Positions 44,267 through 52,299 of a stretch of 64,000 nucleotides of DNA are shown piece after piece. A program made the translations under genes and the position numbers. The stretch's first letter is position 1. The number at the start of each line of letters is the position of its first letter. Origin of the DNA: CAIQQQ01 sp040399685 (GTDB lineage Bacteria > Pseudomonadota > Alphaproteobacteria > Acetobacterales > Acetobacteraceae); NCBI GenBank assembly GCA_040399685.1, contig JBBART010000002.1:186001-250000 (forward strand). Direction: 5' to 3'. Under the pieces are notes generated by a model. That model ran no database searches. It was not told where the DNA came from and was given only the letters and a program-made list of their open reading frames with translations.

Positions 44267-44883
44267 TACGGAACGTTGAGTTCCGTGACCTTGCACAAAT
44301 CGGTCGTCCGGGCCTTGGCCGTCTTGTCGGCGAACACCACGCGCAGTTCAAAATTGCAGCCCTGGCCGCGGGGCGGCTTGACGTTGGTGGTGGCATCGGG
44401 CGGCAGGGCGCCCTTTTCCAGCAGATTGTTGCCGCGTGGCTGGCCGGTGGCGGTGGCATAAAGCTCGGCGATCGGCTGCTTGCCGCGGTTGGTCAGCCGG
44501 AACGACGGATCATCGCTGGCCTTGCCGGCTGGCATGGCGATTTTGGGGACGCCCGAGAAGGTGATGTCCTCGGCGTTGCAGGTGTTCACCGTGCGTCGTT
44601 CCTCGCGGGTGCTGTCGGCATAGATCGCCCGCAGGTCGAACACGCAGTTGCCGTCGATCTTGCGGCGGACGGCGAAGCTCGCGCCGGGCGCAACCGGGGT
44701 CGTCAGGCGGTTCTGCCCCCAATTGGCGTCACCGGCGGGGGTGACGAACAGTTCGCGGATCGGCTGGCTGGATTTGTTGAGCAGGGTGAAGGAGGGGTTC
44801 TTCTCCTGTGCCAGTGCCTGGGTCGGGGCCACTGCCAAAGTGGGGGCTGCGAGGCAGAGAATGAGGGCCAGCTTGCGGATCAT
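44266..44883 (-). CDS. Secreted protein with two tandem copies of one domain
   Basis: A 205-residue exported protein (signal MIRKLALILCLAAPTLA...QALA). The mature part is a duplication: PSFTLLNKSSQPIRELFVTP ... CVFDLRAIYADSTREERRTV is echoed by PSFRLTNRGKQPIAELYATA ... CNFELRVVFADKTAKARTTD. Each copy of about 85 residues has a pair of cysteines in the same positions, so a disulfide per domain is likely. The N-x(S/R)xxPI motif suggests an all-beta fold. I do not know its function. GGAGG lies upstream of ATG 44883. Confidence 0.85.
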   Translation of the reverse strand: MIRKLALILCLAAPTLAVAPTQALAQEKNPSFTLLNKSSQPIRELFVTPAGDANWGQNRLTTPVAPGASFAVRRKIDGNCVFDLRAIYADSTREERRTVNTCNAEDITFSGVPKIAMPAGKASDDPSFRLTNRGKQPIAELYATATGQPRGNNLLEKGALPPDATTNVKPPRGQGCNFELRVVFADKTAKARTTDLCKVTELNVP

Positions 44884-44937
44884 GGTCAGCCTCCGAGTGT
44901 CAGGCCAAGATGGGCTTGGATGGTGGCCAATTTAAGA

Positions 44938-45990
44938 TCACCAGGCACCGATATCGGTGCGGCTGGAGCGCAGCAGCACATAGGCCAGCCACACCATCTG
45001 CGGCAGCAGAAGCACCAGCGGCAAGGCCGGCTTCAACACGCTTGGCGCGATGACGAACAGGATGGCCACGCAGCCGCCGAAGGCTGCGAAGCCCCAATGC
45101 ACGGCGGCGATCCAGCGCGCATCCATGCCGGAGCGGTGGGCGATCTGATACAGATGGCTGCGATGGGCCTGGGTGATGCGGTCGCCGTTTAACAGGCGGC
45201 GCACCAGGGTGAACGCCACGTCGAACAGAACGCCGTTGAGCAGCATCGGCACCAGCAGCAGAGACATCTCCACGCTGCCGAACCGGGCGGCGGCCACGCC
45301 GAGCATGGCGAGCACGAAGCCGCAGAACTGGCTGCCCACGTCGCCCATGAAAATCCGGGCGCGCGGGAAGTTGAACGGCAGGAACCCGGCAATGCCGGCG
45401 GCCAGGGCGAGGGCCGCGAAATAGACGAACCAGCCGGCCTGGGACTGCGCGATGGCGGCCAGGAACAGGCAGGCCACCAGCGTGACGCCGGCGGCCAGGC
45501 CGTTCAGACCGTCCATGAAGTTCATGGCGTTGGTGGCGAACACGATCCAGACCAGCGTGGCCACAGGGCCCAGCCAGCCGAGATCCACCGAACCCCAGAA
45601 CGGCACCCGGATCTCGCTGACATACAATCCGCTGGCAATCGCGGTGGCGGCGGCCAGGATCTGGGCGGCGAGCTTCACCGAGAACGGCCAGTCCCTGACA
45701 TCGTCGAGGAACGACACCACGGCGATGGCGAAGGCTGCCAGGATGACGCCGCGAAAGTAAGGCTCGGCCAGGCGCGAGAAATCGGCGAACCCGTAGAGCA
45801 CGCCGATGCCCAGCATGAACGCCACCACAATGCCGATTCCGCCGCCTTTCGGCGTGGGGCGGGTGTGGGCGCTGCGGGCGTTGGGGCGGTCCATCATGCG
45901 CGCATCGATGGTCGCGCGCACCACGAGCGCGGAAATACCGGCCAGGCCGGTGCAGAACAGCAGATGGCGGAGGAAGGCGAGAAGGGTCAT
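44938..45990 (-). CDS. MraY/WecA-like polyprenyl-phosphate sugar-1-phosphate transferase
   Basis: A 350-residue polytopic membrane enzyme with about ten helices. Family motifs are RSAHTRPTPKGGGIGIV, VVSFLDDVRD (metal-binding DD), ATNAMNFMDGLNGLAAG and FMGDVGSQFCGFVL, then the HRSHLYQ cytoplasmic loop. It transfers a sugar-1-phosphate, typically GlcNAc-1-P or a derivative, to undecaprenyl phosphate to start a surface polymer. It is divergent from the CapD-like and DegT-like genes, so the three probably serve one surface-glycan pathway. The exact sugar is not predictable. Confidence 0.93.
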   Translation of the reverse strand: MTLLAFLRHLLFCTGLAGISALVVRATIDARMMDRPNARSAHTRPTPKGGGIGIVVAFMLGIGVLYGFADFSRLAEPYFRGVILAAFAIAVVSFLDDVRDWPFSVKLAAQILAAATAIASGLYVSEIRVPFWGSVDLGWLGPVATLVWIVFATNAMNFMDGLNGLAAGVTLVACLFLAAIAQSQAGWFVYFAALALAAGIAGFLPFNFPRARIFMGDVGSQFCGFVLAMLGVAAARFGSVEMSLLLVPMLLNGVLFDVAFTLVRRLLNGDRITQAHRSHLYQIAHRSGMDARWIAAVHWGFAAFGGCVAILFVIAPSVLKPALPLVLLLPQMVWLAYVLLRSSRTDIGAW

Positions 45991-46055
45991 GCCCCTTGAT
46001 TAGCCGTGCAGGGCGCGTATGGCCACTGGCAGGGGGCGGGGTTATAGCATTGCGT

Positions 46056-47945
46056 ATGGCGACCCATCGATCTGACCTCCGAATCGCGTTGAATGTTGGG
46101 CTGGACGCAGCACTGGCGGCGGCGGCCGTGCCGTTGGCGCGCTGGCTGTCGAACCCGGGCGGGGATCCGTTCTCGCCGGGTTGGCCCATTTTTTGGGGCG
46201 CTGCGGCATTGCTGATCGCGGGTCTGCCGTTTCGGCTGTCCACGCAGTATTGGCGGTTCGCGACGATTTCCGATCTGGTCGGCGTGGGCGCTGCCAGCGT
46301 GGCGGCCACGGCGTTGTTCGTTATCGGCCTGGTGGCGGGCGCCGGCATGGCGCCGCCCAGCCCGGCCTATCCGGCGTTGCACCTGATGTCGCTGGCCCTG
46401 CTGCTGACGCTGCCGCGTATTGGCTATCGGATGATGCAGGGAGAGCAGACCGCCGATTCGCTTTCCCAGCCGGTGTTGCTGGTGGGGGCGGGCGAGGGAG
46501 CCGATCTGTTCCTGACCGCCCTTTCAGCCGAGCGCGCGCCGCCGTTTCACGTGGTGGGCCTGCTGTCGCTGGGCCAGGCGCAGACCGGGCGGCGGATTCA
46601 CGGCATTCCTATTCTGGGCGCGGTTGATGACGCCGAGACGATTCTGGCGCGGCTGCGCGACGAGGACCGGCTGCCGACGTCACTGGTGCTGACCGAGCAC
46701 GATCTGCCCGGCCCGGTGCTGGCGCGGCTGATGCAGGCGGCGGACCGCGAGGGCCTGCGCATGGCGCGGGCACCGCGACCGACGGCGCTGGACACCGAGG
46801 GCGGATCGTCCAATCTGGACCTCAGGCCGGTGGTGATCGAGGATCTGCTGAACCGCGCGCAATGGAAGCTGGACCGCGAGGGCATGGCGCGGCTGGTGGC
46901 CGGCAAGCGCGTGCTGATAACCGGCGCCGGCGGCACCATCGGCTCGGAACTGGTGCGGCAGGTGGCGGCCCTGGGGCCGGACCTGCTGGTGCTGCTGGAC
47001 AACGGCGAATACGCGCTGTGGCAGATAGAACAGGAACTGGGCCAGCTCGGCAGCTTCCGGCGCCGCATCGTGATTGCCGACATTCGCGACGCCGGCCGTA
47101 TCCAGGCGGTGATGGAGGATGTGCGGCCGGACCTGGTGTTCCATGCCGCCGCCCTCAAGCATGTGCCGATGGTGGAGCGCAATCCGGGCGAGGGCCTGCT
47201 GACCAACGCCGCCGGCACCCGCAACGTGGCCGATGCGGCGCGGGCGGTGGGGGCATCGGCGATGGTGCTGATCTCCACCGACAAGGCGGTGAACCCCACC
47301 AGCGTGATGGGCGCCGCCAAGCGATTGGCCGAGATGTACTGTCAGTCGATCGACATCGAGGCGCGCGCGCGGGGTGGCATGCGCTGCATCACCGTGCGCT
47401 TCGGCAACGTGCTGGGCAGCACTGGCTCGGTGGTGCCGCTGTTCCAGCGCCAACTGGCGCGCGGCGGGCCGCTGACGGTGACGCATCCGGACATGGAACG
47501 CTATTTCATGACGGTGCGCGAAGCGGTGGGGCTGGTGTTGCAGGCCAGCGTGGTGGGCTGTGACCGCCACATCCAGGATGGCGGCATTTTCGTGCTGGAC
47601 ATGGGCGAGCCGGTGAAGATCGTCGATCTCGCCCGGCAGATGATCCGGCTGGCGGGGCTGCGGCCGGAAGACGACGTCAAGATCGTCTTCACCGGGCTGC
47701 GGCCGGGGGAGAAACTGTTCGAGGAAATGTTCCACGGCCGCGAGCCGCCAACGCCCACGGATTTCCCGGGGCTGCTGATGGCCGCGCCGCGCACCGCCGA
47801 CCCCGCCATCGTGGGCCGGGCGATCGACGAGATCGCGGCGGCGTGCAAGGCGGACAACGTGCCGAAGGCGCTGGCCATACTGGGGCGCATGGTGCCCGAA
47901 TTCGATCATAACGCCGATGGGAGCGCGGGTTCGGCCCGCGCCTGA
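46056..47945 (+). CDS. Membrane-bound UDP-GlcNAc 4,6-dehydratase-like protein (CapD/PglF/WbpM family)
   Basis: A 629-residue protein. The N-terminal 130 residues hold four membrane helices, a CoA-binding-like domain follows, and the C-terminal half is a Rossmann short-chain dehydrogenase. The NAD motif is VLITGAGGTIGSE, and the active-site region is STDKAVNPTSVMGAAKRLAE with Met in place of the usual Tyr, as in PglF/WbpM dehydratases. LRPGEKLFEEM is the C-terminal family mark. It would make UDP-4-keto-6-deoxy-GlcNAc, the precursor for bacillosamine-type amino sugars. It stands 12 bases before the DegT aminotransferase gene, its likely next step. Confidence 0.93.
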   Translation: MATHRSDLRIALNVGLDAALAAAAVPLARWLSNPGGDPFSPGWPIFWGAAALLIAGLPFRLSTQYWRFATISDLVGVGAASVAATALFVIGLVAGAGMAPPSPAYPALHLMSLALLLTLPRIGYRMMQGEQTADSLSQPVLLVGAGEGADLFLTALSAERAPPFHVVGLLSLGQAQTGRRIHGIPILGAVDDAETILARLRDEDRLPTSLVLTEHDLPGPVLARLMQAADREGLRMARAPRPTALDTEGGSSNLDLRPVVIEDLLNRAQWKLDREGMARLVAGKRVLITGAGGTIGSELVRQVAALGPDLLVLLDNGEYALWQIEQELGQLGSFRRRIVIADIRDAGRIQAVMEDVRPDLVFHAAALKHVPMVERNPGEGLLTNAAGTRNVADAARAVGASAMVLISTDKAVNPTSVMGAAKRLAEMYCQSIDIEARARGGMRCITVRFGNVLGSTGSVVPLFQRQLARGGPLTVTHPDMERYFMTVREAVGLVLQASVVGCDRHIQDGGIFVLDMGEPVKIVDLARQMIRLAGLRPEDDVKIVFTGLRPGEKLFEEMFHGREPPTPTDFPGLLMAAPRTADPAIVGRAIDEIAAACKADNVPKALAILGRMVPEFDHNADGSAGSARA

Positions 47946-47957
47946 TAGGATCAGCCG

Positions 47958-49097
47958 ATGGATGATACGCTCAAGCCGATCCCGTTTCTCGATCTGAAGG
48001 CCCAGCAGGCCCGGATCGCCGCCGATCTGAAGCCGCGCATCGACGCGGTTCTGGCGCATTGCCAGTTCGTGCTCGGGCCGGAAGTGGTGGAGTTGGAGCA
48101 GAAGCTCGCCGCGTTCTGTGGGGCGAAGCATTGCGTCAGCGTGTCGTCCGGCACCGATGCGTTGCAGATCGCCATGATGGCCGAGGAGATCGGCCGCGGC
48201 GATGCGGTGTTCCTGCCGGCGTTCACCTACACCGCCACCGCCGAGGTGCCGTTGGTGCTGGGGGCCACGCCGGTGTTCGTGGATGTCGATCCGCGCACGT
48301 TCCAGATCGACGTGGAGCATCTGCAGGAGCGGATCAATGCCATCCGCGCCGAGGGCAAGCTGCGGCCACGCGCCATCATCGGCGTGGATCTGTTCGGCCA
48401 GCCCGCCGATTGGCCGGCCATTCGCGCCATTGCCGACCGCGAGGGGCTGTTCACGCTGGATGATTGCGCCCAGGCGTTCGGCGCCATCCATCACGGCGCC
48501 AGGCTTGGGGCGTCTGCCGACGCCACGGCGACCAGCTTCTTTCCGTCCAAGCCGTTCGGCGCGTATGGCGATGGCGGCGCGCTGTTCACCGACAGCGATG
48601 AGCGGGCGGCGCTGTATCGCAGCCTGCGCACCCACGGCGAAGGCACCACCCGCTATGAGGTTCTGCGCACCGGCATGAACGGGCGGCTGGACACGATCCA
48701 GGCGGCCATTCTGCTGAGCAAGCTGACCGTGTTTCAGGAAGAGCTCGACGCACGGGCGCGCATCGCCGGCGTGTATGACAGCCGGCTCGGCAATGCCGTC
48801 ATCACGCCCGCGCGGGTGCCTGATTCGACGAGCGCCTGGGCGATCTATGCCGTTGTGCTGCCGGATGGAGCGGCGCGCGACAGGATGCAGGCCGGGCTGA
48901 AGGCCGATGGCGTGCCAAGCGCCATCTATTATCCGCGCCCGCTGCATCACCAGCCGGCCTATGCCCACGCGCATGACGGCGCGGCGTTGCCGGTGAGCGA
49001 GGATATTTCCACCCGCATCCTGGCGTTGCCGCTGCATCCGGATCTGTCCGATAAGGATGTGGACCGGATCTGCGCGTCCGTTCTGGCGCATATCTGA
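47958..49097 (+). CDS. DegT/DnrJ/EryC1/StrS-family sugar aminotransferase
   Basis: A 379-residue PLP enzyme that adds an amino group to a keto sugar. The PLP Lys is in ATSFFPSKPFGAYGDGGALF; other marks are PFLDLKAQQARI, SVSSGTDALQIAMMAEEIG, GDAVFLPAFTYTATAEV and RTGMNGRLDTIQAAILLSKL. The N-acetylated 4-amino-sugar product of PglE or WbpE-like enzymes is the expected type. No acetyltransferase (PglD-like) is adjacent. It forms a unit with the dehydratase gene and is followed after two bases by the small-TM/EndoU cassette. Confidence 0.94.
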   Translation: MDDTLKPIPFLDLKAQQARIAADLKPRIDAVLAHCQFVLGPEVVELEQKLAAFCGAKHCVSVSSGTDALQIAMMAEEIGRGDAVFLPAFTYTATAEVPLVLGATPVFVDVDPRTFQIDVEHLQERINAIRAEGKLRPRAIIGVDLFGQPADWPAIRAIADREGLFTLDDCAQAFGAIHHGARLGASADATATSFFPSKPFGAYGDGGALFTDSDERAALYRSLRTHGEGTTRYEVLRTGMNGRLDTIQAAILLSKLTVFQEELDARARIAGVYDSRLGNAVITPARVPDSTSAWAIYAVVLPDGAARDRMQAGLKADGVPSAIYYPRPLHHQPAYAHAHDGAALPVSEDISTRILALPLHPDLSDKDVDRICASVLAHI

Positions 49098-49099
49098 CG

Positions 49100-49261
49100 A
49101 TGCGTCGCGCCATCGCCGCCTATGCGGTTGTGGCGCTGGCGCTGCTGTGGGGGCTGGACCGGCTGTGGCCGATCTGGCCCGTGCATGGGGTGGCGATTGC
49201 TGCTTCACTGGTGGTCGTGGCGCTGGCCTTGCTGGCCGCGCAGGCGACGGGGAGGGGTTGA
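49100..49261 (+). CDS. Small membrane protein (53 residues)
   Basis: The start is ATG 49100, two bases after the DegT-like gene stop. The 53 residues form two hydrophobic helices (AIAAYAVVALALLWGLDRLW and VHGVAIAASLVVVALALLAA) joined by a short loop, with Arg at both ends. I do not recognise it. Its TGA overlaps the next ATG (TGATG), and GGGGAGGGG sits just before that ATG, so it is coupled to the EndoU-like gene. It could be an inner-membrane partner of the secreted nuclease, or simply an unrelated small protein. Confidence 0.65.
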   Translation: MRRAIAAYAVVALALLWGLDRLWPIWPVHGVAIAASLVVVALALLAAQATGRG

Positions 49262-49764
49262 TGCGGTGGTTATTCGTGGTGCCGTGGCTGTTGCTGCCGG
49301 GGGCAGCCCAGGCGTTCGACTGCGCCGGGCCGCGCTTTCAGGGCAGCGATCCGAAGATCAATCTCGTGCACATCTTCTGCGGCGAGATCCGTCGCGGCAA
49401 GCCCGATGGGTATCACACCGAACTGGTGCAGCCGACGCCGTCGGTGCAGGGCGTTCGTGACCCGCGGCCGGTGCGCAACGGGCGCGGCCTGTATAATGCC
49501 ACGGTGCTGTTCGCCAACGGCATGACCAAGTTCTCGACGTTCTATCCGCGCACCTGCACCGAGGCGCAGATCGTGGCGTCCATCCGCTATGCCGTGCAGC
49601 AGCCGGAGCAGCCCAAGCCAGGCAGTTGGGGCAACATCGCCCCGTCCGCCCCGCCGCAGGGTGGGGCCGCGTATTGCACCGGCACCGATGGGCGGCCGTT
49701 CACCATCCGCTATGCGCGGCTGAGCCGGGGGGACGTCAACACCGCGTTCCCGGACGCGCCATGA
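49261..49764 (+). CDS. Secreted EndoU-like nuclease
   Basis: A 167-residue protein with a signal peptide (RWLFVVPWLLLPGAAQA, cleavage near 18/19). The mature part carries an EndoU-like core: His37 in VHIFCGEI, His52 in GYHTELV, a YNATVLF strand and Lys90 in TKFSTFYPR, then EAQIVASIRYA, which resemble the His-His-Lys set of bacterial EndoU RNases such as CdiA toxin tails. Five cysteines (21, 40, 99 and two later) suit a periplasmic fold. It is one of three overlapping genes. EndoU homology is judged by motif order, so moderate confidence. Confidence 0.72.
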   Translation: MRWLFVVPWLLLPGAAQAFDCAGPRFQGSDPKINLVHIFCGEIRRGKPDGYHTELVQPTPSVQGVRDPRPVRNGRGLYNATVLFANGMTKFSTFYPRTCTEAQIVASIRYAVQQPEQPKPGSWGNIAPSAPPQGGAAYCTGTDGRPFTIRYARLSRGDVNTAFPDAP

Positions 49765-50018
49765 CCGCCCAGCAGGTTCTGGCGGATTTCCTGCGCACCG
49801 ATGTGCAGGATTATCAGCCCCGGATCGCTGAGATCCGGGCGGCGTTGGCGCAGGGCGCCACGGCCGCGTTCATCGGCAACGCGTTCGAGTTGGCGCTCTC
49901 GCCCACGCAGGCGGTGATCCGTGCCACGCACGGGCCGAAATCGACGGTCAAGATGAGTGCGGCGACATTCGCCGCCGCGTTCGAGGCTTGGGTGGCGGCG
50001 CTGCCTTCGGGGCTATAG
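49761..50018 (+). CDS. Small protein coupled to the EndoU-like gene (candidate immunity protein)
   Basis: An 85-residue soluble, mostly helical protein (MTAQQVLADFLRTDVQDYQP, then AFIGNAFELALSPTQAVIRA). Its ATG overlaps the stop of the EndoU-like gene (ATGA), and it has no signal peptide. I do not recognise a family. The layout, a nuclease followed by a small coupled cytoplasmic protein, is what toxin-immunity pairs show, but the exported location of the nuclease makes that guess uncertain. Its 3' end overlaps the convergent methyltransferase gene by six bases. Confidence 0.6.
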   Translation: MTAQQVLADFLRTDVQDYQPRIAEIRAALAQGATAAFIGNAFELALSPTQAVIRATHGPKSTVKMSAATFAAAFEAWVAALPSGL

Positions 50019-50924
50019 GTCTGGCTTCTTCCAGCAGAACGTGAGTTCGTGCTTGTTGTGGAACAGATGCATCACCTGCCCGCCGGGAATGGCCGCGAAC
50101 GCCGCGACGGCATCGTGGTCGGTTTCGCCCTGGAGCTTGATGGTGCAGACAATCCGCCCTGTGGTGCCGGCGGCGATCCAGCGTTGCACCAGTTCCAGCA
50201 GCGGCGCCGGATAGGCGATGATGTCGCTGAACAGCCAATCCACCGGCTCCGGCGGCAGGGTGAACGCGCTGCCGAGGCGCAGGCTGACGCCGGGCATGGC
50301 GGCCACCTTGTCGGCCAAGGGCGCGCGGTCGATCGCGGTGACGGTGGCGCCCAGCCTGGCGATCGCCCAGGTCCAGCCGCCGGGAGACGCGCCGAGGTCC
50401 AGCGCCGTCTCGCCCGGCTGTGGCCAGGCGCCGATGCGGGTGCAGGCTTCCCATAGTTTCAGATAGGCGCGGGACGGCGGGCCGATATGGTCTTCCACGA
50501 AGCGCGGCGCACCGCCCACGAACGGGCTGGTCTTGGTGGGGCTGGCCAGCATCAGATTGGGCGCCAGCAGCGTCCAGGCGCCGAGATGGCTGGTGGGGGC
50601 GGGCTCGGGGAAGGCGAACAGGCGCGGCTTCATCGGCGGCAGGCGCTCGGTGATCAGCGCGATGCGGCGGTGGTGCTCCACGCCGTAGGACGACCAGTTG
50701 CGCTGCATCGCGCGCAAGGCGTCGGCGGCGGATTTGACCGAGGCGATCTCGATCTCGCGCGGGTCGGTCCAGACATCCAGCGCCCAGGCGCTGGCCACGG
50801 GCGGTTCCGGCGACAGCGCCAGCATGCCGTGCCAGGCGCTGATGGTGCTGCCGGCGCGGGTGAGTTCCTCGGCGAGGACCGATTCCAGGCCCTCGGCGGC
50901 GAGATAGGCGGATTTGACGGTCAT
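50013..50924 (-). CDS. FtsJ/RlmM-like SAM-dependent RNA 2'-O-methyltransferase
   Basis: A 303-residue protein. After an N-terminal THUMP-like region, the Rossmann methyltransferase domain has the SAM motif ALDLGASPGGWTWAIARLGA. The K-D-K-E catalytic tetrad of the RrmJ/FtsJ family can be traced: Lys in YLKLWEAC, Asp in LFSDIIAYP, Lys in CTIKLQGE and Glu in NKHELTF. This matches RlmM, which methylates C2498 of 23S rRNA. ATG 50924 overlaps the stop of the DUF423 gene (ATGA). Confidence 0.88.
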   Translation of the reverse strand: MTVKSAYLAAEGLESVLAEELTRAGSTISAWHGMLALSPEPPVASAWALDVWTDPREIEIASVKSAADALRAMQRNWSSYGVEHHRRIALITERLPPMKPRLFAFPEPAPTSHLGAWTLLAPNLMLASPTKTSPFVGGAPRFVEDHIGPPSRAYLKLWEACTRIGAWPQPGETALDLGASPGGWTWAIARLGATVTAIDRAPLADKVAAMPGVSLRLGSAFTLPPEPVDWLFSDIIAYPAPLLELVQRWIAAGTTGRIVCTIKLQGETDHDAVAAFAAIPGGQVMHLFHNKHELTFCWKKPDL

Positions 50925-51292
50925 CGACGGAGTGCCGACAGGCCGAGCATGGCCCAGCCAGCCATCAGCGCCATACCCCCGATCGGCGCCAGGAACGCGA
51001 TTCGCGGCACGCGCGCCCATACCGGGCCGATCGGCTGATAGACGGCGCCGCAGAACAGCAAAATGCCGATCACGAATGCAGCCCCTGCCAGATGCGCCAG
51101 AATGCCGCCGCGTCGCGCCCACAGGCCGGTGAACACCAACGCCAAGGCGTGAAACCCCTGCATCTGCACCGCATTTGCCACTGAGGCGAGCGTCGCGGGG
51201 GGCGTGCCGGTCAGGCCATGCGCCGCATAGGCGGCCATCGCAACCATCGAAACGCCGGCGATTGCGCCAAAACCTACCCAAAGCCGCTCCAT
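50921..51292 (-). CDS. DUF423 family membrane protein
   Basis: A 123-residue protein with four hydrophobic helices, belonging to the YgdD/DUF423 family: AGVSMVAMAAYAAHGLTG, NAVQMQGFHALALVF and GAAFVIGILLFCGAVY are the family blocks, and PIGGMALMAGW closes it. Function is unknown. ATG 51292 is preferred over the upstream in-frame start at 51316. It overlaps the methyltransferase gene and is divergent from the iminopeptidase gene. Confidence 0.92.
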   Translation of the reverse strand: MERLWVGFGAIAGVSMVAMAAYAAHGLTGTPPATLASVANAVQMQGFHALALVFTGLWARRGGILAHLAGAAFVIGILLFCGAVYQPIGPVWARVPRIAFLAPIGGMALMAGWAMLGLSALRR

Positions 51293-51334
51293 CCGCACTT
51301 CTCCCCGGGGCCGCATGCCCTTATAGATTCAGTC

Positions 51335-52285
51335 ATGCCCCGCGGTGACCTGTTCCCAGATATCGGCCCATACGAAACCGGCCACCTGCCGTTGTCGGCG
51401 CACCATGTCATGTATTGGGAGCAAGTCGGCAACCCCAGTGGCCCGGCTGTATTGTTCCTGCATGGCGGCCCTGGCGCTGGCGCGGGTGCGGTGCATCGCC
51501 GGTTCTTCGATCCGCATCATTGGCGGCTGGTGATCTATGACCAGCGCGGCGCCGGTCGCAGCAAGCCGCTGGGCGGGCTTGAGGCCAACACCACGCCGGA
51601 TCTGGTGGCCGATATCGAGCGCTTGCGCCGACATCTGGGCATTGAGCGGTGGCTGTTGTTTGGCGGTTCCTGGGGCTCCACGCTGGCGCTCGCCTATGCG
51701 CAGGCCCATCCGGACCGGGTGGCGGGCCTGGTGCTGCGCGGCATCTTCCTCGGCCGGCCGTCCGAGGTGGAGTGGTTCATGCGCGGCATGCGCGCCGTGT
51801 TCCCCGAGGCGCACGCGGCGTTCGAGGGCTTCCTGCCGCCGGCCGAGCGTGACGATGTGCTCGGCTCATACCTGGCGCGACTGTGCAGTCCTGACCCTGC
51901 CGTGCACATGCCGGCGGCGCGGGCGTGGTCCACCTATGAGGGCTCGTGCAGCACGTTGATGCCGAGTCCCGAGATGGTGAACAGCTTCGCGATGGACCGT
52001 TCGTCGTTGGGGCTGGCGCGGATTGAGGCACATTATTTCGCAAATGCACTGTTTTTGCCCGCAGGCGGCCTGCTGGCGCATATGGACCGGATTGCCCATG
52101 TCCCGGCCGAGATCGTGCAGGGGCGCTACGACATGATCTGCCCGGCTGTCTCGGCGTTCGAACTGGTGGCGGCGTGGCCGTTGGCGCGCCTGACGATTAT
52201 CCCCGATGCCGGCCATTCGGCGCTTGAAACCGGTGTGCGTCGCGCGCTGGTGGCGGCGGTTGAGCGGTTCCGGGGCACATTCTAA
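51335..52285 (+). CDS. pip: Proline iminopeptidase (alpha/beta hydrolase, S33)
   Basis: A 316-residue cytoplasmic peptidase that removes N-terminal proline. The nucleophile is Ser in the elbow GGSWGSTLALAYAQAHP; the oxyanion motif is LHGGPGAGAG; IYDQRGAGRSKPLG and SWSTYE-like AWSTYEGSCSTL are family signatures; QGRYDMICP carries the acid and IPDAGHSA the His. Length is normal. The ATG at 51335 starts MPRGDLFPDIGPYETG, typical of the family; the frame extends upstream only as a shadow. It is divergent from the DUF423 gene. Confidence 0.96.
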   Translation: MPRGDLFPDIGPYETGHLPLSAHHVMYWEQVGNPSGPAVLFLHGGPGAGAGAVHRRFFDPHHWRLVIYDQRGAGRSKPLGGLEANTTPDLVADIERLRRHLGIERWLLFGGSWGSTLALAYAQAHPDRVAGLVLRGIFLGRPSEVEWFMRGMRAVFPEAHAAFEGFLPPAERDDVLGSYLARLCSPDPAVHMPAARAWSTYEGSCSTLMPSPEMVNSFAMDRSSLGLARIEAHYFANALFLPAGGLLAHMDRIAHVPAEIVQGRYDMICPAVSAFELVAAWPLARLTIIPDAGHSALETGVRRALVAAVERFRGTF

Positions 52286-52299
52286 CGAAGGAACTTGTG

